35,232 nucleotides of DNA from Mongoliitalea lutea (lineage in GTDB: Bacteria; Bacteroidota; Bacteroidia; Cytophagales; Cyclobacteriaceae): NCBI RefSeq assembly GCF_014652135.1, contig NZ_BMYF01000031.1, positions 1-35,232 on the forward strand, read 5' to 3'. The notes under the pieces were generated by a model that ran no database searches, was not told the DNA's origin, and worked only from the letters and a program-made list of their open reading frames with translations. The position numbers and the translations under genes are program-made. Below are positions 23,153 to 33,242 of the stretch, one piece after another. The stretch's first letter is position 1, and the number at the start of each line of letters is the position of its first letter.

Positions 23153-25236
23153 CAGGGATTCAAATGTTTTCGGAGAAATTCAACAGTAGCAGCATTGACT
23201 CTAACCAAATTCTCAAACTTCATCCAATGATGGCTATCATCCGGTATCATCAAATATTCATAAGGCATTTTTCGCTCATCAAATCTGCGGATGATATCTG
23301 TGGTATGACTCACTGCTACATTCCGGTCGTCATCCCCATGAATAAACAATACCGGTGAGGTCCAAGTATCCAAATATGCCAAAGGAGAAGATAACCAAGC
23401 AGTTCGTAGCGCCCGGTCAAAATCAGGAGCCTTTTCAAAACCAGCCGGCAACTCTAATCTACTAGACAATTCATGTACTCCATGAATATCCACCCCGACC
23501 TTAAACAAATCCGAGTCTCTGCCCAAAGCCAATGCGGTCAAGTACCCTCCATATGAACCACCATAAACGCCAATTCTTGTTTCATCTACTCCATCCAGCG
23601 AGGCAAGGTACTCCCCTGCCGCTTTGATATCTAGGTACTCTTCAGCACCTTGCCAATAGGTTCGAGCAGGTTTATGAAACTCATATCCATACCCAATTCC
23701 TAAGCGAAAATTGACAGATAATACTGCAAAGCCTAATTCTGCAAGGTATTGATTGACAGCATAAGTATTTGAATAATAATCGCCGTAATGCCAGCCTAGT
23801 AGCATTTGACGCTGTGGCCCTCCATGCACAAAAACTATCCCCGGTTTTTTCTCAGCTCCATCATCTTTTACAAACAGTTGTCCATGAACAGTTACTCCAT
23901 CTGGTGATTGGAAAACCACTTGTTTTGGCACCACCAATGAAGTCGGCATTTCTTTAGGGATGCGCTCTTCCGCCAATAGCTTCAATTCACGACTCTCCAA
24001 GCTTAAAATAGCCGGAATAAGTGGTCGGTGAACGGTAGAAGAAACCATCCCAATAGCATTACCACTTGCCAAGGGTACAGGAATCGCTTCAATTCCCTCT
24101 CCTTGTGTTAATACTTCAAATTTACCTGTTTCTAGCTGGACTCTTCCAATATGTCTCCGGTCAATATCTTCTTTAGCATGCCCAGTATTGACAGAAAAAT
24201 ATAAAAAGTATCCATCTTTACTTAAAGAAATATGTTCAACCATAAAATTACCTTTTGTAAGCTGTCTACGATTTCCATTGAGATCAATAGCATAAAGATG
24301 TGGCCATCCATCCTCATATGATAGAAATGTAAGCATATGGTCAGCTGCCCATCTAAGATTAAAACCACCATGAGTTGTGGGAACAGACCCTCTCAAAGTC
24401 TCAGGAGCCTTCCACAAAGGATATGCTTGGTCATCACTTAATTGATACACCCAAATTTCCCATGGAGAGTGCCGCTGTTCTAAAATCGGAAATGGTTCAG
24501 GTTTGCCGCCTAGTAATCTAACAAAAGCTATAAATCGACCATCAACAGACCAGCAAGGATTAGTATCTCTGTAAAATGAAGGCGCTATCCATGTCAGCTG
24601 ATTCATGGTTAAATCAAAGGTTGCAACCATAGAGTGAGTTCCCCTATTGACAGTAATTAAAATTTTTTGACCATTTGGAGACCAAGAAAGATTGGACACA
24701 GCCCCACTCGTCTCAAACAATTGAGCAATAGAACCACCATTGGAATCCATCTTCCATACCTGTCTATTTTTAATAAACAAGATCATTTGGCCATCAGGAG
24801 AAAAGCTAGGGTAATCTCCTTCAGTTAATTTTTCAGTGCGCCTATCTGCATGGTTAACTTTCCAAATTTCAACTTTAGGTGTAAATGTCACTTGAGAAGG
24901 ATTAATACCTACACCCGGATCCCAATTCGAACCGTGTTCTCCTCCTCTCACAAAAATTAATGATTGCCCATCAGGAGAAAATTGCAAACTGGTAATTTCC
25001 TGACCATCATCCTCACTAAAATCAGTCACTTGAATAGCTTCAAAAATCGGAGATTTGGCAATGAACACATTTCGTTTGCCCTGCTCATTCATCGTCCAGG
25101 CCAACTGATCATCGACAGGTGAGGCTGTAAGCTCTGAGGGAAATGGAAATGAGGAAATATCCTGAATGGAGAAGCGCTGAGCTTGGACTGTTGCAATAGT
25201 CCATATCACGAAAAGGAAGAGTAAAACTTTTTTCAT
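23152..25236 (-). CDS. Secreted S9-family prolyl oligopeptidase-type peptidase
   Basis: A 694-aa protein with a signal peptide (MKKVLLFLFVIWTIATVQAQ). A seven-bladed TolB/WD40-like beta-propeller (about 30-420) has repeated FSPDGQ blades. A C-terminal alpha/beta hydrolase follows, with the nucleophile Ser 561 in GVYGGSYGGYLT, Asp near 637 in FIHGDDDRNV and His near 669 in DDSHHWMKF. The layout matches acylaminoacyl peptidase/DPP-type enzymes, which release short units from peptide N-termini. It probably acts in the periplasm. It is coupled to dacB and lies downstream of the SusC/SusD/lipoprotein genes, separated by a terminator. Confidence 0.92.
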   Translation of the reverse strand: MKKVLLFLFVIWTIATVQAQRFSIQDISSFPFPSELTASPVDDQLAWTMNEQGKRNVFIAKSPIFEAIQVTDFSEDDGQEITSLQFSPDGQSLIFVRGGEHGSNWDPGVGINPSQVTFTPKVEIWKVNHADRRTEKLTEGDYPSFSPDGQMILFIKNRQVWKMDSNGGSIAQLFETSGAVSNLSWSPNGQKILITVNRGTHSMVATFDLTMNQLTWIAPSFYRDTNPCWSVDGRFIAFVRLLGGKPEPFPILEQRHSPWEIWVYQLSDDQAYPLWKAPETLRGSVPTTHGGFNLRWAADHMLTFLSYEDGWPHLYAIDLNGNRRQLTKGNFMVEHISLSKDGYFLYFSVNTGHAKEDIDRRHIGRVQLETGKFEVLTQGEGIEAIPVPLASGNAIGMVSSTVHRPLIPAILSLESRELKLLAEERIPKEMPTSLVVPKQVVFQSPDGVTVHGQLFVKDDGAEKKPGIVFVHGGPQRQMLLGWHYGDYYSNTYAVNQYLAELGFAVLSVNFRLGIGYGYEFHKPARTYWQGAEEYLDIKAAGEYLASLDGVDETRIGVYGGSYGGYLTALALGRDSDLFKVGVDIHGVHELSSRLELPAGFEKAPDFDRALRTAWLSSPLAYLDTWTSPVLFIHGDDDRNVAVSHTTDIIRRFDERKMPYEYLMIPDDSHHWMKFENLVRVNAATVEFLRKHLNP

Positions 25237-25280
25237 AGGGAAGGATTTTCTTAAAATGTAAGAAAAAAAGCTAAAAAAGA

Positions 25281-25313
25281 AAACCTAACAGGGCTTTAAT
25301 CCTGTTAGGTTTT
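25281..25313. terminator. Bidirectional-type terminator between the lipoprotein and S9 peptidase genes
   Basis: AAACCTAACAGG (25281-25292) pairs with CCTGTTAGGTTT (25301-25312). A-run on the left and TTTT on the right. It closes the susC-susD-lipoprotein transcript. Confidence 0.8.
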
Positions 25314-25338
25314 TCCATTTGACATCTGAATTTACATC

Positions 25339-25767
25339 TTAAGGTCTTACATTGATCGTGATATTCCTTGAGCGTGTAAAATTACTTTGTGTCACTAATA
25401 CAAATTGCATGGTAACGGCAGTACCTCTAGCACTCTCTGGTACAGTCCATGTGAACGTTTCAACGTATGAATCCTGAACATTCCATGAGCTAAAGTTCCT
25501 GGTTTCTATGTTTGTCACAGTACCACCTTGAACTCTATTCATGCGAAGCTCAGTAGCCGGCTCATGCTCTGAGTAAACCATCATGGTAAATGTAACTGTA
25601 CTTCCCACTTCTGGGGTAGTACTGGAGGCTGTCAAGGTAGCAATGGTACCTACAGCTCCTACCACATCATATTCGGGCTCTTCATTTTCCAAAATACAAC
25701 CTGTCAACAGGAATGGAAATATCATCAAAGCCAATAGATATCTGAAATAGTTTTTCTGATTTTTCAT
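25339..25767 (-). CDS. Surface lipoprotein with Ig-like/SusE-like fold (unknown ligand)
   Basis: A 142-aa protein with a lipoprotein signal (LLTGC, acylated Cys 24) followed by acidic residues (ENEEPEYD), which in Bacteroidota can favour surface export. The rest is beta-rich (TIATLTASSTTPEVGSTVTF, ETFTWTVPESARG, VTMQFVLVTQ, ITINVRP) and looks like one Ig-like or PKD-like domain. It follows susD by 9 bases, in the slot usually taken by a SusE/F-type accessory lipoprotein. The identity of the captured substrate cannot be read from it. Confidence 0.75.
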   Translation of the reverse strand: MKNQKNYFRYLLALMIFPFLLTGCILENEEPEYDVVGAVGTIATLTASSTTPEVGSTVTFTMMVYSEHEPATELRMNRVQGGTVTNIETRNFSSWNVQDSYVETFTWTVPESARGTAVTMQFVLVTQSNFTRSRNITINVRP

Positions 25768-25776
25768 AAGTCTAAA

Positions 25777-27222
25777 TTATCTGTCCCAAAATACTCTATC
25801 CAAATTTGTGACACTTGGAACATTTGCAGAATTATTCACAACTTCCCTGTTAGGATAGATAAATCTTCTTGGGAAATTTCCTTGTGTGGTATTACTTGGA
25901 GATACTTCCAATAATGGGATACCGGACACTGTATTGGGTGAATTTGCAGGTATGGTTCTTCTCCAATCTACCCAAGCCTCAGGCTGAAGGAACAAATCAA
26001 TATGCTTTTCTGTCATGATTTTTTCCAAGGTAATGCTTGCTTCTGTCTCAGAACCATACTGTTCAATATAAGCGGCATTAACTGAACCTGTCACTCTTTG
26101 TAAAGAAGCTGCTACTGCTGCATTATGGGCTGTTGCAGCACGTGCATTTTGGCCTGCTCTCAAAGCAGCCTCTGCCTCTATAAATTTCAACTCACTAAAG
26201 TTCAATAGAGGAGTAGGAGATTCTCTTGAATTGAGATATGGTCCTGGCAAAACATTCCCTGTGGGTCTAAATGTAGATCCATTTGGAACCCCAACATAAA
26301 GTCCAGCCGTGGTTTCTCTCACATATCTGATAAGTCTCGGATCATCTACTCCGGCATCAACCCTATCTCTCAATAAATCGATAAATCGCTGGCTGATTCC
26401 AACATTATTTTCACCGAAGGTTGTTTGAAAGAATGGGAACCAAGGTCCAGCAAACTCTGATCCGAAGGTAATAACAGGCTGATCAGCATTAGATGCAAAA
26501 GTTCCTGCATCAATTGCCGCTAAAGTTGCTGTAGCTGAACCACTAGGATCAACCTTACTCAGATGGTTGTGATATCTAGCTTTCATTGCCCTCGCTAACA
26601 TAATCCAACGAGGCAATGAATTTGCTCTCCAATTGTTTTCATTATTAGCTCTGTATATCAAATCATTTGTACTTGGACTAGTAGTGCTCTGACGCTGAAG
26701 ATCTGCGATTCCTTCATCCAACAAGGTTTGAACACGCTGGTAAAGACCTGCTGCATCATCAAATCTTGGTTGAGGAAACTGCGCAAGATTCAAAGCCTCT
26801 GAATAAGGAATATCATTCCACAAATCAACCGAATAACCGATAATGATTGCTTCCATGATTTTTGATGTACCTAGGTAATGATACGCCCCAAGTTCTTCGG
26901 ACTTTTCTTTGACAATTCTCAGGTTATTGAGACAATTGGAATAAAAACGATTCCAAGTGGCATCACTCATATCCGCAATAAATGCATAATTATTTACCTG
27001 TTGCTGATCTCCTAAAATCCCTGTCAAATACTGCATCAAAATACTCGTAAACTGTGCAGCCTCACCGTTGATTCCATATACGAAAGATGCCATTGCTGCA
27101 GGATAAATTACCTGAATCGATGCATCCGTTGCTTGATTTGGATTTGTATTGATTTCATCAAAGGTCTCACAGGAATTGAAGACCAGAAGAATCAATAGAA
27201 AATATACTATTTTATTTTTCAT
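25777..27222 (-). CDS. SusD-like (SusD-like_2) nutrient-binding lipoprotein
   Basis: A 481-aa protein with a lipoprotein signal (LVFNSC, Cys 18) and the SusD-type start FDEINTNPNQATDAS. TPR-like helices follow, with WNDIPYSEALN, LPRWIMLARAMKARYHNHL, LNFSELKFIEAEAALRAGQN and ITLEKIMTEKHIDLFLQPEAWVDWR split over the length. It sits as a lid over the SusC barrel at the cell surface and binds nutrient. The SusD-like_2 subgroup often goes with peptide or unknown substrates. It is 18 bases downstream of the SusC gene. Confidence 0.95.
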   Translation of the reverse strand: MKNKIVYFLLILLVFNSCETFDEINTNPNQATDASIQVIYPAAMASFVYGINGEAAQFTSILMQYLTGILGDQQQVNNYAFIADMSDATWNRFYSNCLNNLRIVKEKSEELGAYHYLGTSKIMEAIIIGYSVDLWNDIPYSEALNLAQFPQPRFDDAAGLYQRVQTLLDEGIADLQRQSTTSPSTNDLIYRANNENNWRANSLPRWIMLARAMKARYHNHLSKVDPSGSATATLAAIDAGTFASNADQPVITFGSEFAGPWFPFFQTTFGENNVGISQRFIDLLRDRVDAGVDDPRLIRYVRETTAGLYVGVPNGSTFRPTGNVLPGPYLNSRESPTPLLNFSELKFIEAEAALRAGQNARAATAHNAAVAASLQRVTGSVNAAYIEQYGSETEASITLEKIMTEKHIDLFLQPEAWVDWRRTIPANSPNTVSGIPLLEVSPSNTTQGNFPRRFIYPNREVVNNSANVPSVTNLDRVFWDR

Positions 27223-27240
27223 CGTATGCTAGTTTAAGGG

Positions 27241-30200
27241 TTAAAAAGAGGCATTGATGGTCACACCGTAACTTCTCATATTAGGAGTAGTAAATGCATC
27301 TAAACCTACGACACTGTTAGGACCTGCTAGATTGGTCTCCGGATCGATTCCTCCATAGTTGGTGAATAGTAAGAGGTTTCTTCCATACACACCCACATTT
27401 GCTCTGCTCATTCCCAATTTTCTGGATACGGACTGAGGCAAATCATAGGTTAGGTTAACATCTCTCAAACGAATCCATGACCCGTCCTGTACCCATCGCT
27501 CAGTCAACTCACGTCCAAAAGCCAATGCAGCTCCAGAACCCTGGAAAGCAGCTTGATCCAAAGTCACCGGAATGGTATTTGGCTGTCCATGATTATCTGC
27601 TCCTGGGTTTTCGATGATTCCCCTGAAGATGGCAACTCGGTTTCTATCCAAGGTATGTTCAGCTACACCCGATCCATTCCCCATCCAAAAGGCGGTAACG
27701 TTTACCACATCTCCACCTTTTCGGATGTCCCAAAGCATGGTCAAATTCAGATTTTTATAACGGAAATTATTTCTCCAACCAATCAGGTAATCTGGGTTAG
27801 GGTTACCTACCTGACGCTGAACAGGATCCATAATTGGGAATCCTTGTGGATTGATCAAAATATCACCATTATCATTTCTCAAGAAGGCATTTCCATAAAA
27901 CACCCCAAATTGTTCTCCCGGAATCAACCTGCTTTGAATACGGGCTCCAAACATGTTGTTGACAATTTGCTCATCATTAGGCAGGGAAATTACAAAGTTT
28001 CTATTTCGTGTGAAGTTGAAAATCATATCCCAAGAGAAATCTCCTCTATTCACGATGTTTCCTGTAATAACTGCCTCAATACCTTTATTTTGGATTTCAC
28101 CTGCATTGACAATCTGCGTTGTAAATCCTGTTGATGCTGGTATTGGAACTGATACGATTTGGTCTGTACTTGTCGCATTATAATAAGTTACTTCTGCGCC
28201 AATTTTATTATTGAACAATCTGAAATCCACACCAAATTCATAAGTATTTGTAAATTCAGCTCTCAAATTTGAATTCCCCGCTGCTGGGCTCAACAACACT
28301 CCCCCTACACCATCCAATGGAAACCTTACACCTGGAGCATATCTCGTACTGGTAGTTGCTACATTGAAGAAGGTCTCTGTTCGATAAGCCGGAGGAATAT
28401 TACCCGCTCCTGCAATTGACCCTCTTAGCTTGAGGAAGTTCAACGCATTGCTTTCGATACTCAATAGGTCTGTCAATACCACACTTAAACCCGCGCTTCC
28501 ATAGGTAAAGGAACGGTTTGCAGCCGGTAACGTAGACGCCCACTCATTTCTAATCGAAAGTTCTAAGAAAACTGAATTCAGATAACCCAAACTTGCTCTC
28601 GAGAATACAGCTTGCGTCATCCTTCTAAAGTCAAAACGCTCAAATCGTGGGTTTTCTTGAGTGTTCTGTACGGTAAACAAACTTGGAATTGCAAAATTCA
28701 TCCCATCCATCAACAGACTGGTATTGGATGTGGAGAAGAAGTTATGACCTACCAAAAAGGATGTACTAAACTTATCATTGATATCTTTATTTGCTGAGAT
28801 AATAAAATCCGAGTTGATAATTCTATCGCTGATAGTGTTTTCATTGATTCTTCCACCTAAAGCTCCACTTGCAGAAATGGCAGCACCGCCTGATGAAGAT
28901 GGAGCCCAAATTTGTGTTCTATCTTCATTGGTGAAATCAAATCCTAATCTATGAGAAATAGTCAACCAAGAACTTGGCTTATATTCCGTAAATAAGAAAG
29001 AAAGATAACGATTGACATTGTCTGTAAATGGATTATTATTGACCGTCCAAAATGGATTATCCGGGCTAAAAGGCCTACTCCCATCTACTGCACCTCTAAA
29101 ATTTCTTTGCTCACCATTAGGCAAAACAAAACCAGCAGAATTATCAAAAGAAGGAGGAGTACGATAAAGGCCTTGAATAGCATCAGAGAAATTATCACCT
29201 CGACCAAATTTGGTACTTGTACTGTTAGCATAGGTGATTGAAGCCCCTACCTTAAATTTGTCTCCTAATTTAGTATCTGCTGATAATTTCACAGATGTTC
29301 TATTAAAGGTATTGTTGGGAATGATACCCTCTTGGAACATATTACCGACAGAAAGGTAAAAGTTGGAGTTATCTGTACTGGATGATACTGCTACGTGGGT
29401 ATCATTGGTAAAGCCGCTTTGGAAAAACAGCCTTTGATTATCATAGACAGGCAATAAAGGTCCTGCATTTGGATGATTCATATCTACGATAGTTCCTCTA
29501 GGATCCTTTGGATTTGGCGTAGAAGGATCATATCTCAAAGTAGAGATTGGTTGCCCAAAGTGGTTGAAAGTGGTACCTCCATTGAATATCCCATTATCTC
29601 CTTGGCTGTATTTCAACTGAGCAGGAAAATAATTCATGATTCGATCTGTGGAAAAGTTCGTAGAAACGTCCACCGTGAATCCTTTTTGTCTTGCTCCTTT
29701 TTTGGTTGTAATCAATACAACCCCAGTAGCACCCTGAATTCCGTAAAGTGCCGTTGCAGCAGGTCCTTTCAGCACCGATATACTTTCTATATCATTGGGA
29801 TTGATATCGATCGCACGGTTAGCGTAATCCACACCTCCCGAAGTACCAATCGTTGCATTAAAGGAGTTGTTTATTGGCACCCCGTCTACTACAAACAAGG
29901 GTTGGTTTTGACCAGAAATCGACTGAATACCCCGGATAACAATACTGGATGCAGCACCTGCAGAACCACCTTGTCTTGTCACCTGTACACCAGCCACCTT
30001 GGCATTTAAGGCATCTACGATGTTTTGCTCTCTAGATGCAATGATCTCATCACCACGAACCTCTTGAGCAGCAAAGGCTATTTTCTTTTTCTCTTGGGTC
30101 AAACCAAAAGCTGTCACCACCACCTCAGATAGTTGCTCAGTATCTGTGGTCATGTTGATGTTGATTATCGAGCGACCATTGACTGGTACATTCTGCGACT

Positions 30201-30447
30201 TGAAGCCGATGAATGAAAAACTCAGCACGGAATTCGCATTAGGAACATTGATAGTATATTCTCCATCAATATCCGTCACAGAACCAATCGATGTGTTCTG
30301 TACCAAAATTGTTACTCCCGGAAGCGGTTGCCCATCTTCCTGGGACACGACTTTCCCTCTAACTGTCAGCTGTTGGGCGTGTGCCAGCATAGGCAACGAC
30401 ACCATCAAGAAACATAGAAGAAAGTAACTGGTAAACTTTTTCCTCAT
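27241..30447 (-). CDS. SusC/RagA-type TonB-dependent outer-membrane transporter
   Basis: A 1068-aa protein from the ATG at 30447, which gives a proper signal peptide (MRKKFTSYFLLCFLMVSLPM, ending AHAQ). A longer frame to 30513 only adds junk upstream. Domains: a carboxypeptidase-D regulatory-like domain (about 25-105, VRGKVVSQEDGQPLPGVTIL, FIGFKSQNVP), the SusC TonB-box area (LSEVVVTAFGL), a plug (about 125-230 with GVQVTRQGGSAG, SIVIRGIQSI, PLFVVDGVPINN, SISVLKGPAATALYGIQGA) and a 22-strand barrel with late SusC motifs (FGVDFRLFNNKIGAEVTYYN, RLRDVNLTYDLP). It imports oligomers across the outer membrane using TonB energy. No anti-sigma/ECF pair is adjacent. Confidence 0.96.
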   Translation of the reverse strand: MRKKFTSYFLLCFLMVSLPMLAHAQQLTVRGKVVSQEDGQPLPGVTILVQNTSIGSVTDIDGEYTINVPNANSVLSFSFIGFKSQNVPVNGRSIININMTTDTEQLSEVVVTAFGLTQEKKKIAFAAQEVRGDEIIASREQNIVDALNAKVAGVQVTRQGGSAGAASSIVIRGIQSISGQNQPLFVVDGVPINNSFNATIGTSGGVDYANRAIDINPNDIESISVLKGPAATALYGIQGATGVVLITTKKGARQKGFTVDVSTNFSTDRIMNYFPAQLKYSQGDNGIFNGGTTFNHFGQPISTLRYDPSTPNPKDPRGTIVDMNHPNAGPLLPVYDNQRLFFQSGFTNDTHVAVSSSTDNSNFYLSVGNMFQEGIIPNNTFNRTSVKLSADTKLGDKFKVGASITYANSTSTKFGRGDNFSDAIQGLYRTPPSFDNSAGFVLPNGEQRNFRGAVDGSRPFSPDNPFWTVNNNPFTDNVNRYLSFLFTEYKPSSWLTISHRLGFDFTNEDRTQIWAPSSSGGAAISASGALGGRINENTISDRIINSDFIISANKDINDKFSTSFLVGHNFFSTSNTSLLMDGMNFAIPSLFTVQNTQENPRFERFDFRRMTQAVFSRASLGYLNSVFLELSIRNEWASTLPAANRSFTYGSAGLSVVLTDLLSIESNALNFLKLRGSIAGAGNIPPAYRTETFFNVATTSTRYAPGVRFPLDGVGGVLLSPAAGNSNLRAEFTNTYEFGVDFRLFNNKIGAEVTYYNATSTDQIVSVPIPASTGFTTQIVNAGEIQNKGIEAVITGNIVNRGDFSWDMIFNFTRNRNFVISLPNDEQIVNNMFGARIQSRLIPGEQFGVFYGNAFLRNDNGDILINPQGFPIMDPVQRQVGNPNPDYLIGWRNNFRYKNLNLTMLWDIRKGGDVVNVTAFWMGNGSGVAEHTLDRNRVAIFRGIIENPGADNHGQPNTIPVTLDQAAFQGSGAALAFGRELTERWVQDGSWIRLRDVNLTYDLPQSVSRKLGMSRANVGVYGRNLLLFTNYGGIDPETNLAGPNSVVGLDAFTTPNMRSYGVTINASF

Positions 30448-30869
30448 AATTGAATTTGTTAGGGTTAAATAACTTTTTAATAATACCAGACAAATGTCTA
30501 GACCGAAAGACAACTTGCTGTTTCATGTCGGGAATTGATAATAAAATATCGAAAAAACATCTAAAACAGCACAAAGTATCAAATAGAGTTTTGATATTGT
30601 CTAAAATATGGCATAAAAAAGCAAAAGCAAAACTTTTTTTATGAATTTTAACAAGAGACTAACTTAAATCGAATACTAGTGGTAATTTATTTTATTGCTT
30701 TACTTACCTAGGTTAACAAAGTTTCAGTTTCCATTGAAAAACTATAATTCAAGGCACCCATTCTATTTTTACCTGTTTTTTTCTGTCTCCTGTAACAATC
30801 ATCACCTTAATTTAATCAATGCTTGTGGACTTTTGTATGCATGTTTAGATATAAGCTACAACACAACCT
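30448..30869. other. Divergent intergenic region between the susC-type gene and sulP
   Basis: 422 AT-rich bases hold the promoters of two divergent units. I see AGAC-AAAT-GTCT (a small palindrome near 30488-30499) and a TACTTTG-like minus-strand -7 near 30572-30578, close to but not matching TAnnTTTG. No coding frame of merit, RNA gene or repeat is recognised. Confidence 0.4.
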
Positions 30870-32621
30870 ATGAAGCAGAACACTAGCAGCTTTTTGAAAA
30901 AATATATTCCAATTTTGGAATGGCTGCCTAACTACAAAAAAACAGATTTACAAGGAGACCTATCCGCTGGTTTAACTGTGGGCATTATGCTCATCCCTCA
31001 GGGAATGGCCTATGCTATGCTTGCAGGATTGGAACCAATCCATGGACTCTACGCAGTCACCATACCGTTACTTCTCTACGCAATTTTTGGAACCTCAAGA
31101 CAGCTCGCCGTAGGACCAGTCGCCATGGTATCCCTATTGACAGCTGCGGGAATCGCTAGCTTAAACCCATCATCTCCCGAACAATACCTGATGCTTGCTT
31201 TATCACTAGCCTTTTTGGTAGGCTTAATTCAATTCGGTATGGGGGCATTGAAATTGGGATTTGTAGTAAATTTCCTTTCCCACCCTGTAATCAATGGATT
31301 CACCTCTGCGGCAGCTATTATCATTGGGCTGAGTCAGATCAAACATTTGTTCCGAATCAATCTACCAAACTCAGAACATGTGCAAGAAATGATTGTGGCT
31401 ATTTACCACAATATTGGAGATATCCACTGGATTACATTCGGAATAGGTGTATTAGGAATCATTATCATTAAATATGGTAAAAAAATCCATCCTTCCTTCC
31501 CAGCTCCACTAGTAGCGGTTATCATTGGAATTGGTTTAGTCGCGGGCTTTGATTTAACCAATCAGGGAGTAAAAATTGTAGGATCCGTTCCAAGCGGCTT
31601 ACCTAGTTTTTCAAGTCCGTCATTTGATTTGGAATCCCTGAAAACTTTATTCCCCATTGCCTTGACCATTTCTTTGGTTGGTTTCGCCGAAAGCTTTGCC
31701 GTAGCAAAAACCATTCAAGCCAAGCACAAAAACTACCAATTGAATGCCAATCAGGAATTGATAGCCTTAGGTATCGCTAATTTTGGTTCTGCATTCTTCA
31801 AAGGGTATCCTGTAACAGGTGGGTTTTCAAGAACAGCTGTCAACAACCAAGCAGGGGCCAAAACTACGATGGCCTCCATCATTTCAGCCGTATTAATAGT
31901 CTTGACATTACTTTTCTTCACTGGCCTTTTCACCAATTTGCCAAGTGCAATTTTAGCAGCAGTAGTATTGGTAGCAGTATCTGGACTGATTGACTACAAA
32001 GAGCCAATTCATTTATGGAAAAAAGACAAGGCAGACTTCGCTATGCTGATGGCTACTTTTCTGATCACCTTAACCTTAGGGATCGAAACAGGGATTATTT
32101 CTGGTATGGTACTTTCCTTGTTAGTTGTGATCTACAAAGCCACCCGTCCACATATGGCCAAATTGGCTAAAGTACCTGGAACAACCATTTACCGAAATAC
32201 AAGTCGCTTTACTAACCTGAAAGAACGGGAGGATATCCTTGTCCTTAGAATTGACGGGCCAATCTACTTTGCCAATGTGGAATACATCAAAACCAAATTG
32301 GACCAATGGATACAGGAAAAAGAAGGAAAGCTTCAATTGATCGTAATGAATATGGAGAGTATTACCCATATTGACAGTACAGGTGCACATGAACTGCATG
32401 AATGGATTGCTCAGTGGAAAAAAGCAGGAATCATAAGCGCTATGAGCAATATCAAAGGACCTATTCGCGACGTATTGAACCGATGGAACTTGCTAGACGA
32501 AGTAGGCAAAGAAAACATTTTTATTGATGACTATTCCGCTTGTGCGTCTTTCGATCATGAAATAGATCCAAAATTACTGGAAGAAATCAATTCATACGCC
32601 ACTCAAACCACCATCAAATAA
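30870..32621 (+). CDS. SulP-family anion (probably bicarbonate or sulfate) permease
   Basis: A 583-aa inner-membrane protein of the SLC26/SulP family. The N-terminal signature is DLSAGLTVGIMLIPQGMAYA followed by MLAGLEPIHGLYA (about 29-62). The membrane domain runs to about 425 (SFAVAKTIQAKHKNYQLNAN, GGFSRTAVNNQAGAKT). A STAS domain fills the C-terminus (about 440-550, ILVLRIDGPIYFANVEYIKT, IDSTGAHELHEW). Its stop overlaps the start of a beta-carbonic anhydrase gene (TAATG), and such pairs or fusions are typical of bicarbonate uptake, so bicarbonate is the likelier substrate than sulfate. Confidence 0.93.
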   Translation: MKQNTSSFLKKYIPILEWLPNYKKTDLQGDLSAGLTVGIMLIPQGMAYAMLAGLEPIHGLYAVTIPLLLYAIFGTSRQLAVGPVAMVSLLTAAGIASLNPSSPEQYLMLALSLAFLVGLIQFGMGALKLGFVVNFLSHPVINGFTSAAAIIIGLSQIKHLFRINLPNSEHVQEMIVAIYHNIGDIHWITFGIGVLGIIIIKYGKKIHPSFPAPLVAVIIGIGLVAGFDLTNQGVKIVGSVPSGLPSFSSPSFDLESLKTLFPIALTISLVGFAESFAVAKTIQAKHKNYQLNANQELIALGIANFGSAFFKGYPVTGGFSRTAVNNQAGAKTTMASIISAVLIVLTLLFFTGLFTNLPSAILAAVVLVAVSGLIDYKEPIHLWKKDKADFAMLMATFLITLTLGIETGIISGMVLSLLVVIYKATRPHMAKLAKVPGTTIYRNTSRFTNLKEREDILVLRIDGPIYFANVEYIKTKLDQWIQEKEGKLQLIVMNMESITHIDSTGAHELHEWIAQWKKAGIISAMSNIKGPIRDVLNRWNLLDEVGKENIFIDDYSACASFDHEIDPKLLEEINSYATQTTIK

Positions 32622-33238
32622 TGTGCACTACTAATCTTGACAAATTCTTCGACTACAATAAAGCTTGGGCTTCTCATATTTTAGAAGAAAATCCCAACTA
32701 TTTCAAGGATATCAAAGAAGGACAAAAGCCCATAGCATTGCTCCTAGGCTGTTCTGATAGCCGGGTTTCCCCCTCCACAGTATTAGGTAATAATTTGGGT
32801 GAATTTTTCATCCATAGAAACATCGCTAATGTGGTTTCACACACGGATCTCAACTTCTTATCTGTCATGCAATACGCAGTTGAAAGTTTGGGAGTAAAAG
32901 ACATTATCGTGTATGGACATTATGGATGTGGAGGTATCAAAGCCGCTTTTGAAAATAAAACCAATGGATTGATTGACAATTGGTTGGCCAACATCAAAGA
33001 TGTCATTCGCCATCACAAAGCAGAGCTAGACCAAATGGAGGATTATGATCAAAAAATCAATTTATTGGTAGAAATGAATGTCCTTGAACAAATCGAAAAT
33101 ATCAAGCAAACCTCTGTTTACAAAAAAGCTATTGATCGAGGAGAAGGCTTGCGTTTGCATGGATGGGTCTTTGATTTTTCAACAGGACTTGTTCATGACA
33201 TCAAGAAAAAATACAAACTTGCACCAGCACATGTATAA
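32621..33238 (+). CDS. Beta-class carbonic anhydrase
   Basis: A 205-aa protein, typical size. Zinc ligands Cys 44, His 100 and Cys 103, with the Asp-Arg dyad D46/R48, are in LLGCSDSRVSPS and VYGHYGCGGIKAA. Other family blocks: GEFFIHRNIANVV, SVMQYAVESLGVKDIIVYG and LHGWVFDFSTGLVHDI. It interconverts CO2 and bicarbonate in the cytoplasm. It is translationally coupled to the SulP permease by a one-base overlap, so the enzyme probably equilibrates imported bicarbonate. A strong terminator follows. Confidence 0.95.
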   Translation: MCTTNLDKFFDYNKAWASHILEENPNYFKDIKEGQKPIALLLGCSDSRVSPSTVLGNNLGEFFIHRNIANVVSHTDLNFLSVMQYAVESLGVKDIIVYGHYGCGGIKAAFENKTNGLIDNWLANIKDVIRHHKAELDQMEDYDQKINLLVEMNVLEQIENIKQTSVYKKAIDRGEGLRLHGWVFDFSTGLVHDIKKKYKLAPAHV

Positions 33239-33242
33239 AACC

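Noticed and set aside
27553-30009. Long plus-strand frames (193 and 178 codons) opposite the SusC-type gene
   Set aside because: Shadow frames of a well-supported TonB-dependent transporter; no protein features of their own.
30448-30513. 22-residue N-terminal extension of the SusC-type protein
   Set aside because: The internal ATG at 30447 gives a typical signal peptide; the extension disrupts it.
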